From positions 1-64,000 of the forward strand of contig JALOCA010000001.1 of the NCBI GenBank assembly GCA_023227965.1: 64,000 nt of DNA. Reading direction: 5' to 3'. The notes below the pieces were generated by a model that saw nothing but the letters and a program-made list of their open reading frames with translations, was not told the DNA's origin and did no database searches. Positions 9,073-17,386 of the stretch are shown here, piece by piece (position 1 is the stretch's first letter; each line of letters opens with the position of its first letter). A program made the translations under genes and the position numbers. The DNA is from Lentimicrobiaceae bacterium (GTDB lineage: Bacteria; Bacteroidota; Bacteroidia; Bacteroidales; JALOCA01).

Positions 9073-10722
9073 TTATTGCTCAATCTGGTTACAGATATCC
9101 TGTGTAAATTGTACACCGAACAGATAATTTGTTTGGTTAACAACCATGTTGTATTCATGCCACTGTCCGTCAAGGGAAGCACCTAATTTATATGTGTGAT
9201 TAAGAATTATATTATGAATTACGGCTTTTCCATTGGTTAGGAATCCCGGCAACCAGTTTAAATTTGTAGCCATGTCTTTATACCAAAAAGCTAAAGACGG
9301 AAAAATGGTATCGAGGGGGTTGGAAGGACAGAAGCCATAAACTTTAACGGTAACACTATCAGAAGGCGGGATACCCTGGGGAACGAGGTTTATATCATAA
9401 ATTCCCTGGCAAAGGTCGGATATGTCCACCGATCCCATTTCAAAACCGGATGGATCTTTAGCTTTCATCACTATAGGGACATTGCTGGGACCACCATATA
9501 TAGATACCCCGCTGGTTCCGTCATAAGTGTCAATTTGCATATAATAGCCGTATTCTCCTAATCGGCTTCCGATTAAAGCGCCACTTCCCTGCTGGTAGGC
9601 TTCCAGGTTAATATAAGAAACCTGTCCGTTTTGCAGTATACTGCTTAAAAATCTTATTTGTGCGCTACCATAACCCCACTGACATCCATAACTTATAAAC
9701 CAATCCCAGTTGTACCAGCTAAGGTGATGTAGGCTGGCAGTAATATTAAGGTTGCTGCGTGTGCCTCCAATGGCTGCCGAACCTTCTAATGTCCATTGCC
9801 CGGTAGTGGGTTCATAACTCCATAGTTGTATAGTATCGCCGGGTTGGACGGGTGCGTTGGTAATGGGGTTAAATGTTTGGTCGGATATTTCCATGTCGAG
9901 TTGGAGGGGTGTTCCTTCAATGGTTTTAGCTACCCTGCCGGAAGCATCCTGAATGTCAATGGCAACAAAACCGGCTGAAAAAAACATTCCATCTGTATTT
10001 TCCACTCCTGTATTCACGTTTGCCATTAGTCCTCCTCCGGGAAATGATGCAAGAGAGGTAGCATCAAGATTACTAAAATATACCAGGGAAGTAGTGAGTG
10101 TTCCCTGAAGTGCTGTGCCGCTGGCGTCTTTCAGTATAGCATTTTCAGGTATAGTAAGCGCTGCGCGGGTGTTGATAGAGGGAATTGTTGGGGAAGTAAC
10201 CACTGTAGTTTGGCTTACCAAGCCATTATTGACCGAAATGTCATGGTTTACCTGCGTAACCACTCCTTCGGGAGGGTTTGCCATGGCTACCATGTTTATC
10301 GTAATATTTCCATGTGAAGTTTCTGTAATGATTACAGGGTAACTTGTGCTCAGGTAGTCACTTGTTGTACAAACAAGTGTAAATTCAATGGGATCGCTTT
10401 GCGAGGGGGCTTTGCTTTTGGAAACACCCAGGCTAAGAAAACCGTTAGCCGATTCATAACTGGTATGTTTTACTCCCGATATGTCGGCTACAAGGGAAGC
10501 ATCGGAACCCAATATCTGTATATGAACAGCTTTATCCGTTCCGTAACCGATAGGATTTCCTGTCTGTGCATCGGTAAACATTATATTCAGCGTGGTATTA
10601 AAAGGATTGTGGTACACAACTACAGAAGTAGTGCCTGTATCCTCACATGAAGCTAATAGAATTAAAAAAAGTGATAATAGCTTCCATATCACATTTTTAC
10701 GAAGATAAGTAAATGTTTTCAT
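9073..10722 (-). CDS. large putative surface lipoprotein, unknown function
   Basis: Lipoprotein of 549 residues from the preferred ATG at 10722: signal peptide MKTFTYLRKN..., lipobox LASC with Cys26. An in-frame start 60 bp further upstream would bury the signal peptide. The body is Thr/Ser/Gly-rich and beta-strand-like, resembling Bacteroidetes surface lipoproteins built from Ig- or carboxypeptidase-regulatory-like modules, but I recognise no family and no catalytic motif. It lies divergent from the DUF1599 gene, with about 125 bp between, and ends at a terminator-like hairpin, so it is probably monocistronic. Confidence 0.7.
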   Translation of the reverse strand: MKTFTYLRKNVIWKLLSLFLILLASCEDTGTTSVVVYHNPFNTTLNIMFTDAQTGNPIGYGTDKAVHIQILGSDASLVADISGVKHTSYESANGFLSLGVSKSKAPSQSDPIEFTLVCTTSDYLSTSYPVIITETSHGNITINMVAMANPPEGVVTQVNHDISVNNGLVSQTTVVTSPTIPSINTRAALTIPENAILKDASGTALQGTLTTSLVYFSNLDATSLASFPGGGLMANVNTGVENTDGMFFSAGFVAIDIQDASGRVAKTIEGTPLQLDMEISDQTFNPITNAPVQPGDTIQLWSYEPTTGQWTLEGSAAIGGTRSNLNITASLHHLSWYNWDWFISYGCQWGYGSAQIRFLSSILQNGQVSYINLEAYQQGSGALIGSRLGEYGYYMQIDTYDGTSGVSIYGGPSNVPIVMKAKDPSGFEMGSVDISDLCQGIYDINLVPQGIPPSDSVTVKVYGFCPSNPLDTIFPSLAFWYKDMATNLNWLPGFLTNGKAVIHNIILNHTYKLGASLDGQWHEYNMVVNQTNYLFGVQFTQDICNQIEQ

Positions 10723-10796
10723 AATGATGATTTTTAATGATATAAAATTATAAAAAAAAACAATTGAAATCAAGCATTGCAACGAATAGTTAATTT

Positions 10797-10826
10797 TTGC
10801 TTTCCCAAGCTATTTATCTACTTTTG
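10797..10826 (+). promoter_or_regulatory. Bacteroidetes-type promoter of the DUF1599 gene
   Basis: TTG (10797-10799), 19-nt spacer and TACTTTTG (10819-10826) match the consensus. The expected transcript starts about 15 nt before the ATG at 10848, which argues against the longer reading frame that would begin inside the promoter. Confidence 0.75.
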
Positions 10827-10847
10827 CTTTATAAAAAAATCAGCCTG

Positions 10848-11387
10848 ATGGACACAAACTCTCAGTTCGACGATATAGTAAAAATGTGCCGTAAAGTATT
10901 CATTTCCAAAATGAATGATTACGGATGTTCGTGGAGAATCCTTCGTACACCATCTCTTACCGACCAGATTTATATTAAAGCACAACGTATCCGCAGCATA
11001 GAAGAAAAAGGCGAAAATAGGGTTAATGAGGGTATTTTTTCCGAATTTATCGGTATTGCCAACTATTCTATCATGGCGTTGATACAATTGGAAACCGGGG
11101 TTGCCGAAGCTCCCGATTTGACTGAAAATGAAGCCTCTACTCTTTTTAATGCTTATTTTGCGAAGGCGAAATCGTTGATGGAGAATAAAAACCACGATTA
11201 TGGCGAAGCTTGGCGGAATATGCGTATCAGTTCGCTTACCGATATTATTTTGGTGAAGTTGCTAAGAATAAAGCAAATAGAAGATAATATGGGAAAAACT
11301 TTTGTTTCGGAAGGAATAGATGCCAACTATTACGATATTATCAACTATTCTGTTTTTGCCCTGATTAAATTTAAGGCGCAGGATTAA
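10848..11387 (+). CDS. DUF1599 (duplicated domain) protein
   Basis: Soluble protein of 179 residues made of two homologous halves. Half one contains K-x-NDYG-x-SWR, then SLTDQIYIKAQRI and NEG-IFSEF-IGIANYS. Half two repeats it as KNHDYGEAWR, SLTDIILVKLLRI and SEGIDANYYDIINYS. This is the DUF1599 architecture, whose half-motifs resemble nucleotide-modification-associated or MazG-like all-alpha folds; the reaction is not known. The gene begins a plus-strand run with the BT_3928 protein, permease and tpiA, a grouping that is partly familiar from Bacteroides. A good promoter sits just upstream. Confidence 0.85.
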   Translation: MDTNSQFDDIVKMCRKVFISKMNDYGCSWRILRTPSLTDQIYIKAQRIRSIEEKGENRVNEGIFSEFIGIANYSIMALIQLETGVAEAPDLTENEASTLFNAYFAKAKSLMENKNHDYGEAWRNMRISSLTDIILVKLLRIKQIEDNMGKTFVSEGIDANYYDIINYSVFALIKFKAQD

Positions 11388-11444
11388 TTTAATTTATTTT
11401 ATATTTTTAGAAATATTAAACTACAACAAAGGAGAATCACTGAA

Positions 11445-12554
11445 ATGAAAAAAACGATAATATTGGTTAGCAGACTGCTGGTGGGCATTGTGTTTGTTTT
11501 TTCCGGTTTTGTCAAAGGGGTTGATCCACTGGGTACAGCCTATCGTGTCGAAGATTATTTTATTGTTTTTCACCTCCCGGGACATTCTTCTCTATTTCTG
11601 CTTTTGTCAATTTTACTTTGCACTTTTGAGTTTACTTTAGGCGTTTTATTGTTGCTCAATATGCGAAGGACAATGGTTTCGTGGTTTTTACTGCTTATAA
11701 TGTCTTTTTTTACCCTTACCACGTTTTACGATGCATTGTATAACCCTGTACCTGATTGCGGTTGTTTTGGGGATGCGATAAAACTGACCAACTGGCAAAC
11801 TTTTTTGAAAAACATTTTGCTTTTTATTCCGGTTATTATCCTTTTTCTACACCGAAAAAAAGCAGTACGTCCCTTTAGTAGGCTGTATGAAAGTATTATA
11901 AGTGCAGTTGTAGTTTTTGCTTTTGTTTTTTTTAGTTTATATAATTACTTAACCTTACCTTTGATTGATTTTCTTCCCTGGAAAGTAGGCAGTAAAGTAA
12001 CTGTGGATAATTCTGCTCCTCCAACGGTATATCTTACCTACAAAAACTTGAAAACCGACGAGATGAAAGAGTTTTTATCTTCCGAGTTGCCATATAATGA
12101 TAGTGTATGGATGAACTCATGGGAATTTGTAAAGCAAAGGGTTGTTTCCGAATTGCCCGAAGCAGGTACAATGTTGCAGATTAGCGATACTTTGGGAAAT
12201 GATGTTACAAATAGTTTTTTACAAAATTCTGATTATCAATTTTTATTGATAGCATATGATCTTAACCTTACGCGCGGTAAAGCATTTAAAAAAATTAACC
12301 AGATTTTTCAGAAAGCAGAAGGTGACGGATATTCGTTTATTGCCTTGTACAGCAACGGAAATCCTGTTGAATTTGCCCATAAAGTGAACGCAAACTACGA
12401 ATTCTATACTGCAGATGATGTAATGCTGAAAATGTTGGTTCGCTCCAATCCCGGTTTGGTATTGCTAAAAAATGGGGTTGTTATAGCCAAATGGTCATAT
12501 TTTACCCTTCCCGATTACTATAAAATCAAGGCTGCTTATATTAAAAAACATTAA
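11445..12554 (+). CDS. BT_3928 family / DoxX-like membrane protein
   Basis: 369 residues. The N-terminal half has four hydrophobic segments (about residues 5-25, 45-70, 75-95 and 125-145) in a DoxX/MauE-like arrangement, including the signature FSGFVKGVDPLGTAYR. A Cys pair (PDCGCFGDAIKLTNWQTF) resembles that of MauE-type proteins. After a further TM segment near 150-170 a periplasmic C-terminal domain of thioredoxin-like appearance ends in PGLVLLKNGVVIAKW, but it lacks a CxxC. Function unknown; redox or electron-transfer partner is inference. AAAGGAG about 10 nt before the ATG is one of the few clear Shine-Dalgarno sites here. Confidence 0.8.
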   Translation: MKKTIILVSRLLVGIVFVFSGFVKGVDPLGTAYRVEDYFIVFHLPGHSSLFLLLSILLCTFEFTLGVLLLLNMRRTMVSWFLLLIMSFFTLTTFYDALYNPVPDCGCFGDAIKLTNWQTFLKNILLFIPVIILFLHRKKAVRPFSRLYESIISAVVVFAFVFFSLYNYLTLPLIDFLPWKVGSKVTVDNSAPPTVYLTYKNLKTDEMKEFLSSELPYNDSVWMNSWEFVKQRVVSELPEAGTMLQISDTLGNDVTNSFLQNSDYQFLLIAYDLNLTRGKAFKKINQIFQKAEGDGYSFIALYSNGNPVEFAHKVNANYEFYTADDVMLKMLVRSNPGLVLLKNGVVIAKWSYFTLPDYYKIKAAYIKKH

Positions 12555-12568
12555 TAGAAGGTATTATA

Positions 12569-13651
12569 ATGGGCAGATTTATTACCAAACGGCTAATGTA
12601 CGGTTTACTTGTAGTGTTTGGTGTAATAACCCTTCTTTTTATTCTTTTTAATGTACTTCCCGGCGATCCTGCTCGGATGATGCTCGGGCAACGTGCCGAT
12701 ATGGCTTCTGTCGAAGCCATTCATCATGATTTAGGATTGGATAAACCACTTACTGCACAATATTTCAATTTTTTAAATGATATTTCTCCATTATCGGTAC
12801 ATAATACTTCCGATACAAACAGCTATTGGTACTTAGATACTGCAAAATACCATTCATATATAAAAATTTTGCCCATAGGGAAAACGCACACATTAATTTT
12901 AAAAAAACCTTACCTGCGTAGATCATATCAAAGCAAACGCAATGTTTCAGAAATTTTGGCACAGGCATTTCCGGCAACCTTTCTGCTTGCTGTGGTTGCT
13001 ATCGTTTTTGCCATCGTTATGGGAATAGGTATTGGAATGCTGTGTGCAATATATAAAAATACAATTTTCGACCGCCTGGCACTAGTTTTTTCGGTGTTGG
13101 GCATGTCGTTGCCTTCGTTTTTTGCGGCAATCTTATTTGCCTGGATTTTTGCTTTTTTACTTACCGATTTTACAGGACTGAATATGTTTGGAAGTATGTA
13201 CACCGTTGATGATTTGGGCAATGGCGAATACCTCGACCTGAAAAATCTTATTTTACCGGCTATAACTTTGGGAATACGTCCGCTTGCCATAGTTGTAGAA
13301 TTAACCCGTAGTTCATTGCTTGAAGTTTTGTCGCAGGACTATATACGTACTGCCAAAGCCAAAGGGTTAAGTTATATGAAAATTCTCCTCGGGCATGCCC
13401 TGAAAAACGCTATGAATCCTGTAATTACAGCCATTTCGGGATGGTTTGCCTCTTTGATGGCTGGAGCCGTTTTTGTGGAATATATTTTCGACTGGAAGGG
13501 TGTGGGTGTGGTAATAGTAGATGCACTTGAAAAATATGATTTCCCGGTACTGATGGGTGCCGTGCTTTTTATTTCTATTCTCCTTATTATTATTAATATT
13601 TTTGTTGACATCATTTATGGTTGGCTTGACCCCAGGGTGAGAATAACATAA
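12569..13651 (+). CDS. ABC transporter permease, DppB/OppB type (orphan)
   Basis: Integral membrane permease of 360 residues. It starts as DppB-type proteins do (LLFILFNVLPGDPARMMLGQ near residue 20-45), has about six TM helices, and carries the cytoplasmic EAA loop (SQDYIRTAKAKGLSYMKILL) that couples to the ATPase. Residues about 65-125 form an extended periplasmic insertion. Dpp/Opp importers need DppC, two ATPases and a binding protein, and none is here: the neighbours are a BT_3928 protein and tpiA. Partners must be elsewhere in the genome, or the protein works differently. Family call firm, substrate unknown. Confidence 0.9.
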   Translation: MGRFITKRLMYGLLVVFGVITLLFILFNVLPGDPARMMLGQRADMASVEAIHHDLGLDKPLTAQYFNFLNDISPLSVHNTSDTNSYWYLDTAKYHSYIKILPIGKTHTLILKKPYLRRSYQSKRNVSEILAQAFPATFLLAVVAIVFAIVMGIGIGMLCAIYKNTIFDRLALVFSVLGMSLPSFFAAILFAWIFAFLLTDFTGLNMFGSMYTVDDLGNGEYLDLKNLILPAITLGIRPLAIVVELTRSSLLEVLSQDYIRTAKAKGLSYMKILLGHALKNAMNPVITAISGWFASLMAGAVFVEYIFDWKGVGVVIVDALEKYDFPVLMGAVLFISILLIIINIFVDIIYGWLDPRVRIT

Positions 13652-13705
13652 TTTACATACAGCCAGTTATAAAACTATATTTTTAATACATATACCTGAA
13701 AAAAA

Positions 13706-14464
13706 ATGAGAAAAAAAATTGTTGCAGGCAATTGGAAAATGCATAAAACCTTCACTGAAGCCGAAGATTTAATTTTTGAAATTGATGAAGCCTTGAATAA
13801 CTTGCCGGAACAAAAAGCTGAAGTAATCCTGTGTATTCCATTTCCTTACCTCGAACTGGCAGTGGATATTGCAATGGATGGGAAATTTTTTGTGGGGGCA
13901 CAAAACATACATGATAAAGATTATGGGGCTTATACTGGAGAAATTTCGGCAACTATGCTGCGTTCACTTGATGTGGATTATGTTATCATAGGACATTCTG
14001 AACGCAGAACTTATTTCCATGAAGACGATGCTTTTTTATATGCAAAGGTGTTGTCGGCTTTAAAAAATGATATTTATCCAATTTTTTGTTTTGGAGAAAT
14101 ACTTTCCCAGCGTGAAGCAGCCATGCATTTTGAAATAATAAAATCGCAACTCGAAAATACTGTATTTCACCTTTCTTCTGAAGAGTTTTCTAAAATAATT
14201 CTGGCTTATGAACCCGTGTGGGCGATTGGTACCGGTGTTAATGCAAGCCCCGAGCAGGCGCAGGAGATACATGCCTACGTCCGCAAACTGGTAGCTGAAA
14301 AATTTGGAGAAAAAATAGCGGAAGACACAGTCATACTGTATGGAGGCAGTTGCAACCCATCAAATGCGGCTTCTCTTTTTTCGCAAACCGATGTAGACGG
14401 AGGACTGATTGGCGGTGCATCTCTGAAAGCTGATGATTTTGTGAAAATTGTAAACAGTTTTTAA
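13706..14464 (+). CDS. tpiA: triose-phosphate isomerase
   Basis: Interconverts glyceraldehyde-3-phosphate and dihydroxyacetone phosphate. 252 residues, normal length. Hallmarks: AGNWKMHKT (substrate-binding Asn/Lys near residues 9-11), IIGHSERR with the electrophilic His near 98, AYEPVWAIGTG with the catalytic Glu near 170, and C-terminal phosphate loops LYGGSCNPSN and GGLIGGASL. Located 54 bp after the permease gene, so it may share its transcript. Confidence 0.98.
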   Translation: MRKKIVAGNWKMHKTFTEAEDLIFEIDEALNNLPEQKAEVILCIPFPYLELAVDIAMDGKFFVGAQNIHDKDYGAYTGEISATMLRSLDVDYVIIGHSERRTYFHEDDAFLYAKVLSALKNDIYPIFCFGEILSQREAAMHFEIIKSQLENTVFHLSSEEFSKIILAYEPVWAIGTGVNASPEQAQEIHAYVRKLVAEKFGEKIAEDTVILYGGSCNPSNAASLFSQTDVDGGLIGGASLKADDFVKIVNSF

Positions 14465-14524
14465 CTATTTATCGGGTGTTGTTTCTCACAAAAAAAATAA
14501 TGTTTTTTTTAGCGTTACAAGTTC

Positions 14525-14555
14525 TTGCACAAAAGCAAAAATTATTCTACGTTTG
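14525..14555 (+). promoter_or_regulatory. Bacteroidetes-type promoter of the 67-residue protein gene
   Basis: TTG (14525-14527), 20-nt spacer and TACGTTTG (14548-14555) fit the consensus; transcription would begin about 15 nt before the ATG at 14577. A purine-rich GAGAGGG lies just ahead of that ATG. Confidence 0.7.
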
Positions 14556-14576
14556 CCGTCTTATTGAGAGGGATTT

Positions 14577-14780
14577 ATGTATATATTGAAAAACTGCGGC
14601 AGTTCCCGCATTCCTGAATATGTTCAGCTAAGGGATACTAACTTTACCCTTGTAGCCTATTTTTGTCCCGAAAATACTCTGAAAGCGCTTACCGGATGCA
14701 ACATGGTAGGTTGGTACGACCAAATTTCGGAAATTATTCATGATCTGCCTTATGGCAGAATTTATCAACTTGAATATTAA
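14577..14780 (+). CDS. small 67-residue protein, unknown function
   Basis: A short soluble protein with no signal peptide and no membrane helix. It looks like a compact single-domain fold (MYILKNCGSS start, ending YGRIYQLEY) and contains three cysteines, Cys7, Cys29 and Cys40. I recognise no family. Support for it being real comes from its own well-formed promoter and a GAGAGGG ribosome-binding-like site. The next gene begins 7 bp after its stop, suggesting translational coupling with the secreted protein. Confidence 0.6.
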   Translation: MYILKNCGSSRIPEYVQLRDTNFTLVAYFCPENTLKALTGCNMVGWYDQISEIIHDLPYGRIYQLEY

Positions 14781-14787
14781 AAATCAT

Positions 14788-15570
14788 ATGCTTGTAAAAA
14801 AGATTGTCTTACTTTCATCCATTTTGTTCCTTTCCTTGGCACTTAGGGCTCAAATAGTACTCGAACATACCTATTTAGGTTATGCAAACGTTGTAAACTT
14901 AGCTATATCAGGTTATAAATACTCGGTGTTTAATACCCAAAATAACACATTAAAACTGTATAATACCGATCATTCCTTGTGGAAATCTATTGCTCTGGAT
15001 ATTCCTTCCGGATATACGTTCAATACGGTGCAAAATATTTCGGAAACTTTGTTTAATTTAGATAATCTTGTTGAGTTTACTTATTCATATTACATCACTA
15101 CTACAAACGTTGTGTATGAAACTAAGGTCGGGAATGAAGAAGGTAACACACTATTAACAATTCCCGGGGCTGTAATGGCTTATGCTGTTGAATGCGAGGA
15201 TTTACACGCTAAGCTCCTCGCTTATATTTATGATTATTCTGTTACACCGGTAAATCAGCAAACTAAAGTTTATTCGCTTCCGGGGGAAATATTTCCGGTA
15301 GATATTCCTTTAAATTCTGGTAAAAATGAAGTATTATTGAATGCTTGCCCTAATCCTGCGCGTAACTATACAAAAATCAGTTACCATTTTCCTGATGCTA
15401 AGCCTGAAGGCGAGCTTATACTGACTGACGGTCAGGGCAGAGTTGTTAAAACTTACCATATTGATAACAATTTCGACAATTTGATAATTGACACTTCCGG
15501 ATTTTCTCCCGGAATGTATTTGTATACAATTTCAGGAACCTCTGCCTCGGGTAAATTAATAATTGAATAG
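14788..15570 (+). CDS. T9SS type A sorting domain protein
   Basis: Secreted protein of 260 residues. The ATG at 14788 gives a signal peptide (MLVKKIVLLSSILFLSLALRA, cleaved before QIV). The middle part is beta-rich and unrecognised. The last roughly 80 residues are a type IX sorting domain: ACPNPARNYTKISYHF opening, LTDGQGRVVKT, then SGFSPGMYLYTISG and a final KLIIE. Such proteins are exported by Sec, then carried across the outer membrane by T9SS and anchored to the surface or released. It is followed after 5 bp by ftsE, an odd pairing that probably reflects only shared transcription. Confidence 0.85.
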   Translation: MLVKKIVLLSSILFLSLALRAQIVLEHTYLGYANVVNLAISGYKYSVFNTQNNTLKLYNTDHSLWKSIALDIPSGYTFNTVQNISETLFNLDNLVEFTYSYYITTTNVVYETKVGNEEGNTLLTIPGAVMAYAVECEDLHAKLLAYIYDYSVTPVNQQTKVYSLPGEIFPVDIPLNSGKNEVLLNACPNPARNYTKISYHFPDAKPEGELILTDGQGRVVKTYHIDNNFDNLIIDTSGFSPGMYLYTISGTSASGKLIIE

Positions 15571-15575
15571 TTAAA

Positions 15576-16247
15576 ATGGAAAATATACCCATCATTCAAC
15601 TCGAAAACCTGTCGGTTTATCAAAAAAATGTTATGATATTAACCGGGGTAACCTTTATTGTAAATAAAGGCGAATTCGTTTATCTTATTGGAAAAACAGG
15701 TACAGGGAAAAGCAGCCTGCTACGTACGCTTTACGCTGACTTACCGGTTGTGGATGGGCATGCTGTGGTTGCTGAGTATAATCTGAAGCTGATAACACCC
15801 AAGGAAATACCTTTTTTGCGCCGAAAGCTAGGGATAGTTTTTCAGGATTTTCAACTGCTCACCGACCGGACAGTAAATAAAAACCTTGAGTTTGTGATGA
15901 AAGCTACTGGCTGGGATGACCAAACGATGATGAAACATCGTATGAATGAAGTGCTTGAAAAGGTTGGACTCGAAAATAAAGGATTTAAAATGCCTCACCA
16001 GTTGTCGGGAGGCGAACAGCAACGCGTTGCCATTGCAAGGGCGTTGATCAACGAACCGGAAGTTATTCTTGCCGATGAGCCTACCGGAAATCTTGATCCT
16101 GAAACCTCGGAAGGTATTATGGATTTGCTTGTTGCCATTAGTAAAAACGGCAGGGCTGTGATGATGGCTACACATAATTATACATTGTTCGAGAAATTTC
16201 CTGCCCGTACACTCAGATGTGAGTACAGCAAGGTAATACCGCAGTAA
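15576..16247 (+). CDS. ftsE: cell-division ABC ATPase FtsE
   Basis: ATP-binding protein of 223 residues with Walker A GKTGTGKSS (near residues 38-46), Q-loop VFQDFQLL, signature LSGGEQQRVAIARAL, Walker B VILADEPTGNLDP and H-loop MATHNYTLF. Sequence and length fit FtsE, which with membrane partner FtsX controls peptidoglycan hydrolysis at the division septum. FtsX is not in the window. The alternative is another MacB/LolD-type ATPase, but the compact size and motif wording favour FtsE. Confidence 0.85.
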   Translation: MENIPIIQLENLSVYQKNVMILTGVTFIVNKGEFVYLIGKTGTGKSSLLRTLYADLPVVDGHAVVAEYNLKLITPKEIPFLRRKLGIVFQDFQLLTDRTVNKNLEFVMKATGWDDQTMMKHRMNEVLEKVGLENKGFKMPHQLSGGEQQRVAIARALINEPEVILADEPTGNLDPETSEGIMDLLVAISKNGRAVMMATHNYTLFEKFPARTLRCEYSKVIPQ

Positions 16248-16258
16248 TCCCGGAATTT

Positions 16259-17386
16259 TTACCGGTAAACCCATCCGATGAGCCTTCCGGCATTCTTTTC
16301 GTTGGAATATTTTGCTCCAAGCAACTTTTCCCTTTTGGCTATTTCTGAATTATCAAATTCTTTGGCAAACAGTATTTCCAGCTTTTCAAGCATTTGTGCA
16401 CCGGTTTCTGCAAGGTAACACAGCGAACTCAGCCCGGTTCCGGAAATCATAGCGGCGTTTACCAGCACGAACCGCCCATTGTAGAGAGTGTTCAATAGCT
16501 TAAGTTTTAAGCCTGTAGCCTGGAAAGTTATCAGGATATTTATATGAGCATCCTTTATCAATGTAAACATGGTTTCATCTGTAGGATTGGCAACCATTTG
16601 AACATTAGAATGTCTGGCTGCTAATTTTTGTAAAAATTCCGGGGGATTTAGACCAGCTACAATAAAAGGGATGGAAGTATTGGCAAAAACATTTTTAATA
16701 AGAAAAGTAACCGCCCTATAATTTTCGGAAACGGTAAGGTTTCCATGGTACAGGACATATTTTCCTTTTCCAGGTATGTTGTTAAACTGTTCATTGGGGT
16801 GAAAACTGGGAAGATGCTCGACTTGTGAACCGGGAAATTTCTTTCGAAGGTACATCGTATCGTTTTCGGATACGGCGAGCATCAAGCAGGCATGGCGGAG
16901 TGTTTTCTGGTATAATCTTAATTTAATGCTTTCTGTAATTAAAAATAGTTTCTTGATCGCATTTTTTTCTGCCTTGAACAAATAGTAATAGTAAATATGT
17001 TCTATGTTACTTTCCCTGTAAATTTTTTTTCTTTTTTGCAGTAAAGGATGGCTTATAAAAAAGCAGGAGTGCATTCCCTCGAAAAGTATCGGGTGATCGT
17101 CTTTAAGTAAATTATTTAACAATGCATCTGATAATCTACTGTTTACGATATAGGGGCGATAATGGAAAGCCGTAAAAACTGAGGTGTTTCGTGGATAATA
17201 ATACAACTTGTAGCACCAGTCATTCAATTCTTCGGAATGTGTACGATCATAGGAGAAACAATGCAAAATGGTTTTAACCCCAGCAGCTTTGAGGGCTTTT
17301 AGTTTGTAAAATACATCAATCACTCCTCCGTAATTAGCGGGGTAAGGTATGGTAAATGAAACAATATGTAAGTAAGTATCTTCCAC
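16259..17386 (-). CDS. glycosyltransferase (GT4-like)
   Basis: 375 residues, Rossmann-type start (HIVSFTIPYPANYGGVIDVFYKLKALKAAG) typical of GT-B sugar transferases acting on lipopolysaccharide or capsule. The second half contains GKYVLYHGNLTVSENYRAV, as in GT4/group 1 enzymes, and a late K-LKLLNTLYNGRFVLVN segment. The start is GTG at 17386, sharing one base with the stop of the upstream gene (TAGTG), so the two are translationally coupled. Sugar and acceptor unknown. Confidence 0.8.
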   Translation of the reverse strand: MEDTYLHIVSFTIPYPANYGGVIDVFYKLKALKAAGVKTILHCFSYDRTHSEELNDWCYKLYYYPRNTSVFTAFHYRPYIVNSRLSDALLNNLLKDDHPILFEGMHSCFFISHPLLQKRKKIYRESNIEHIYYYYLFKAEKNAIKKLFLITESIKLRLYQKTLRHACLMLAVSENDTMYLRKKFPGSQVEHLPSFHPNEQFNNIPGKGKYVLYHGNLTVSENYRAVTFLIKNVFANTSIPFIVAGLNPPEFLQKLAARHSNVQMVANPTDETMFTLIKDAHINILITFQATGLKLKLLNTLYNGRFVLVNAAMISGTGLSSLCYLAETGAQMLEKLEILFAKEFDNSEIAKREKLLGAKYSNEKNAGRLIGWVYR

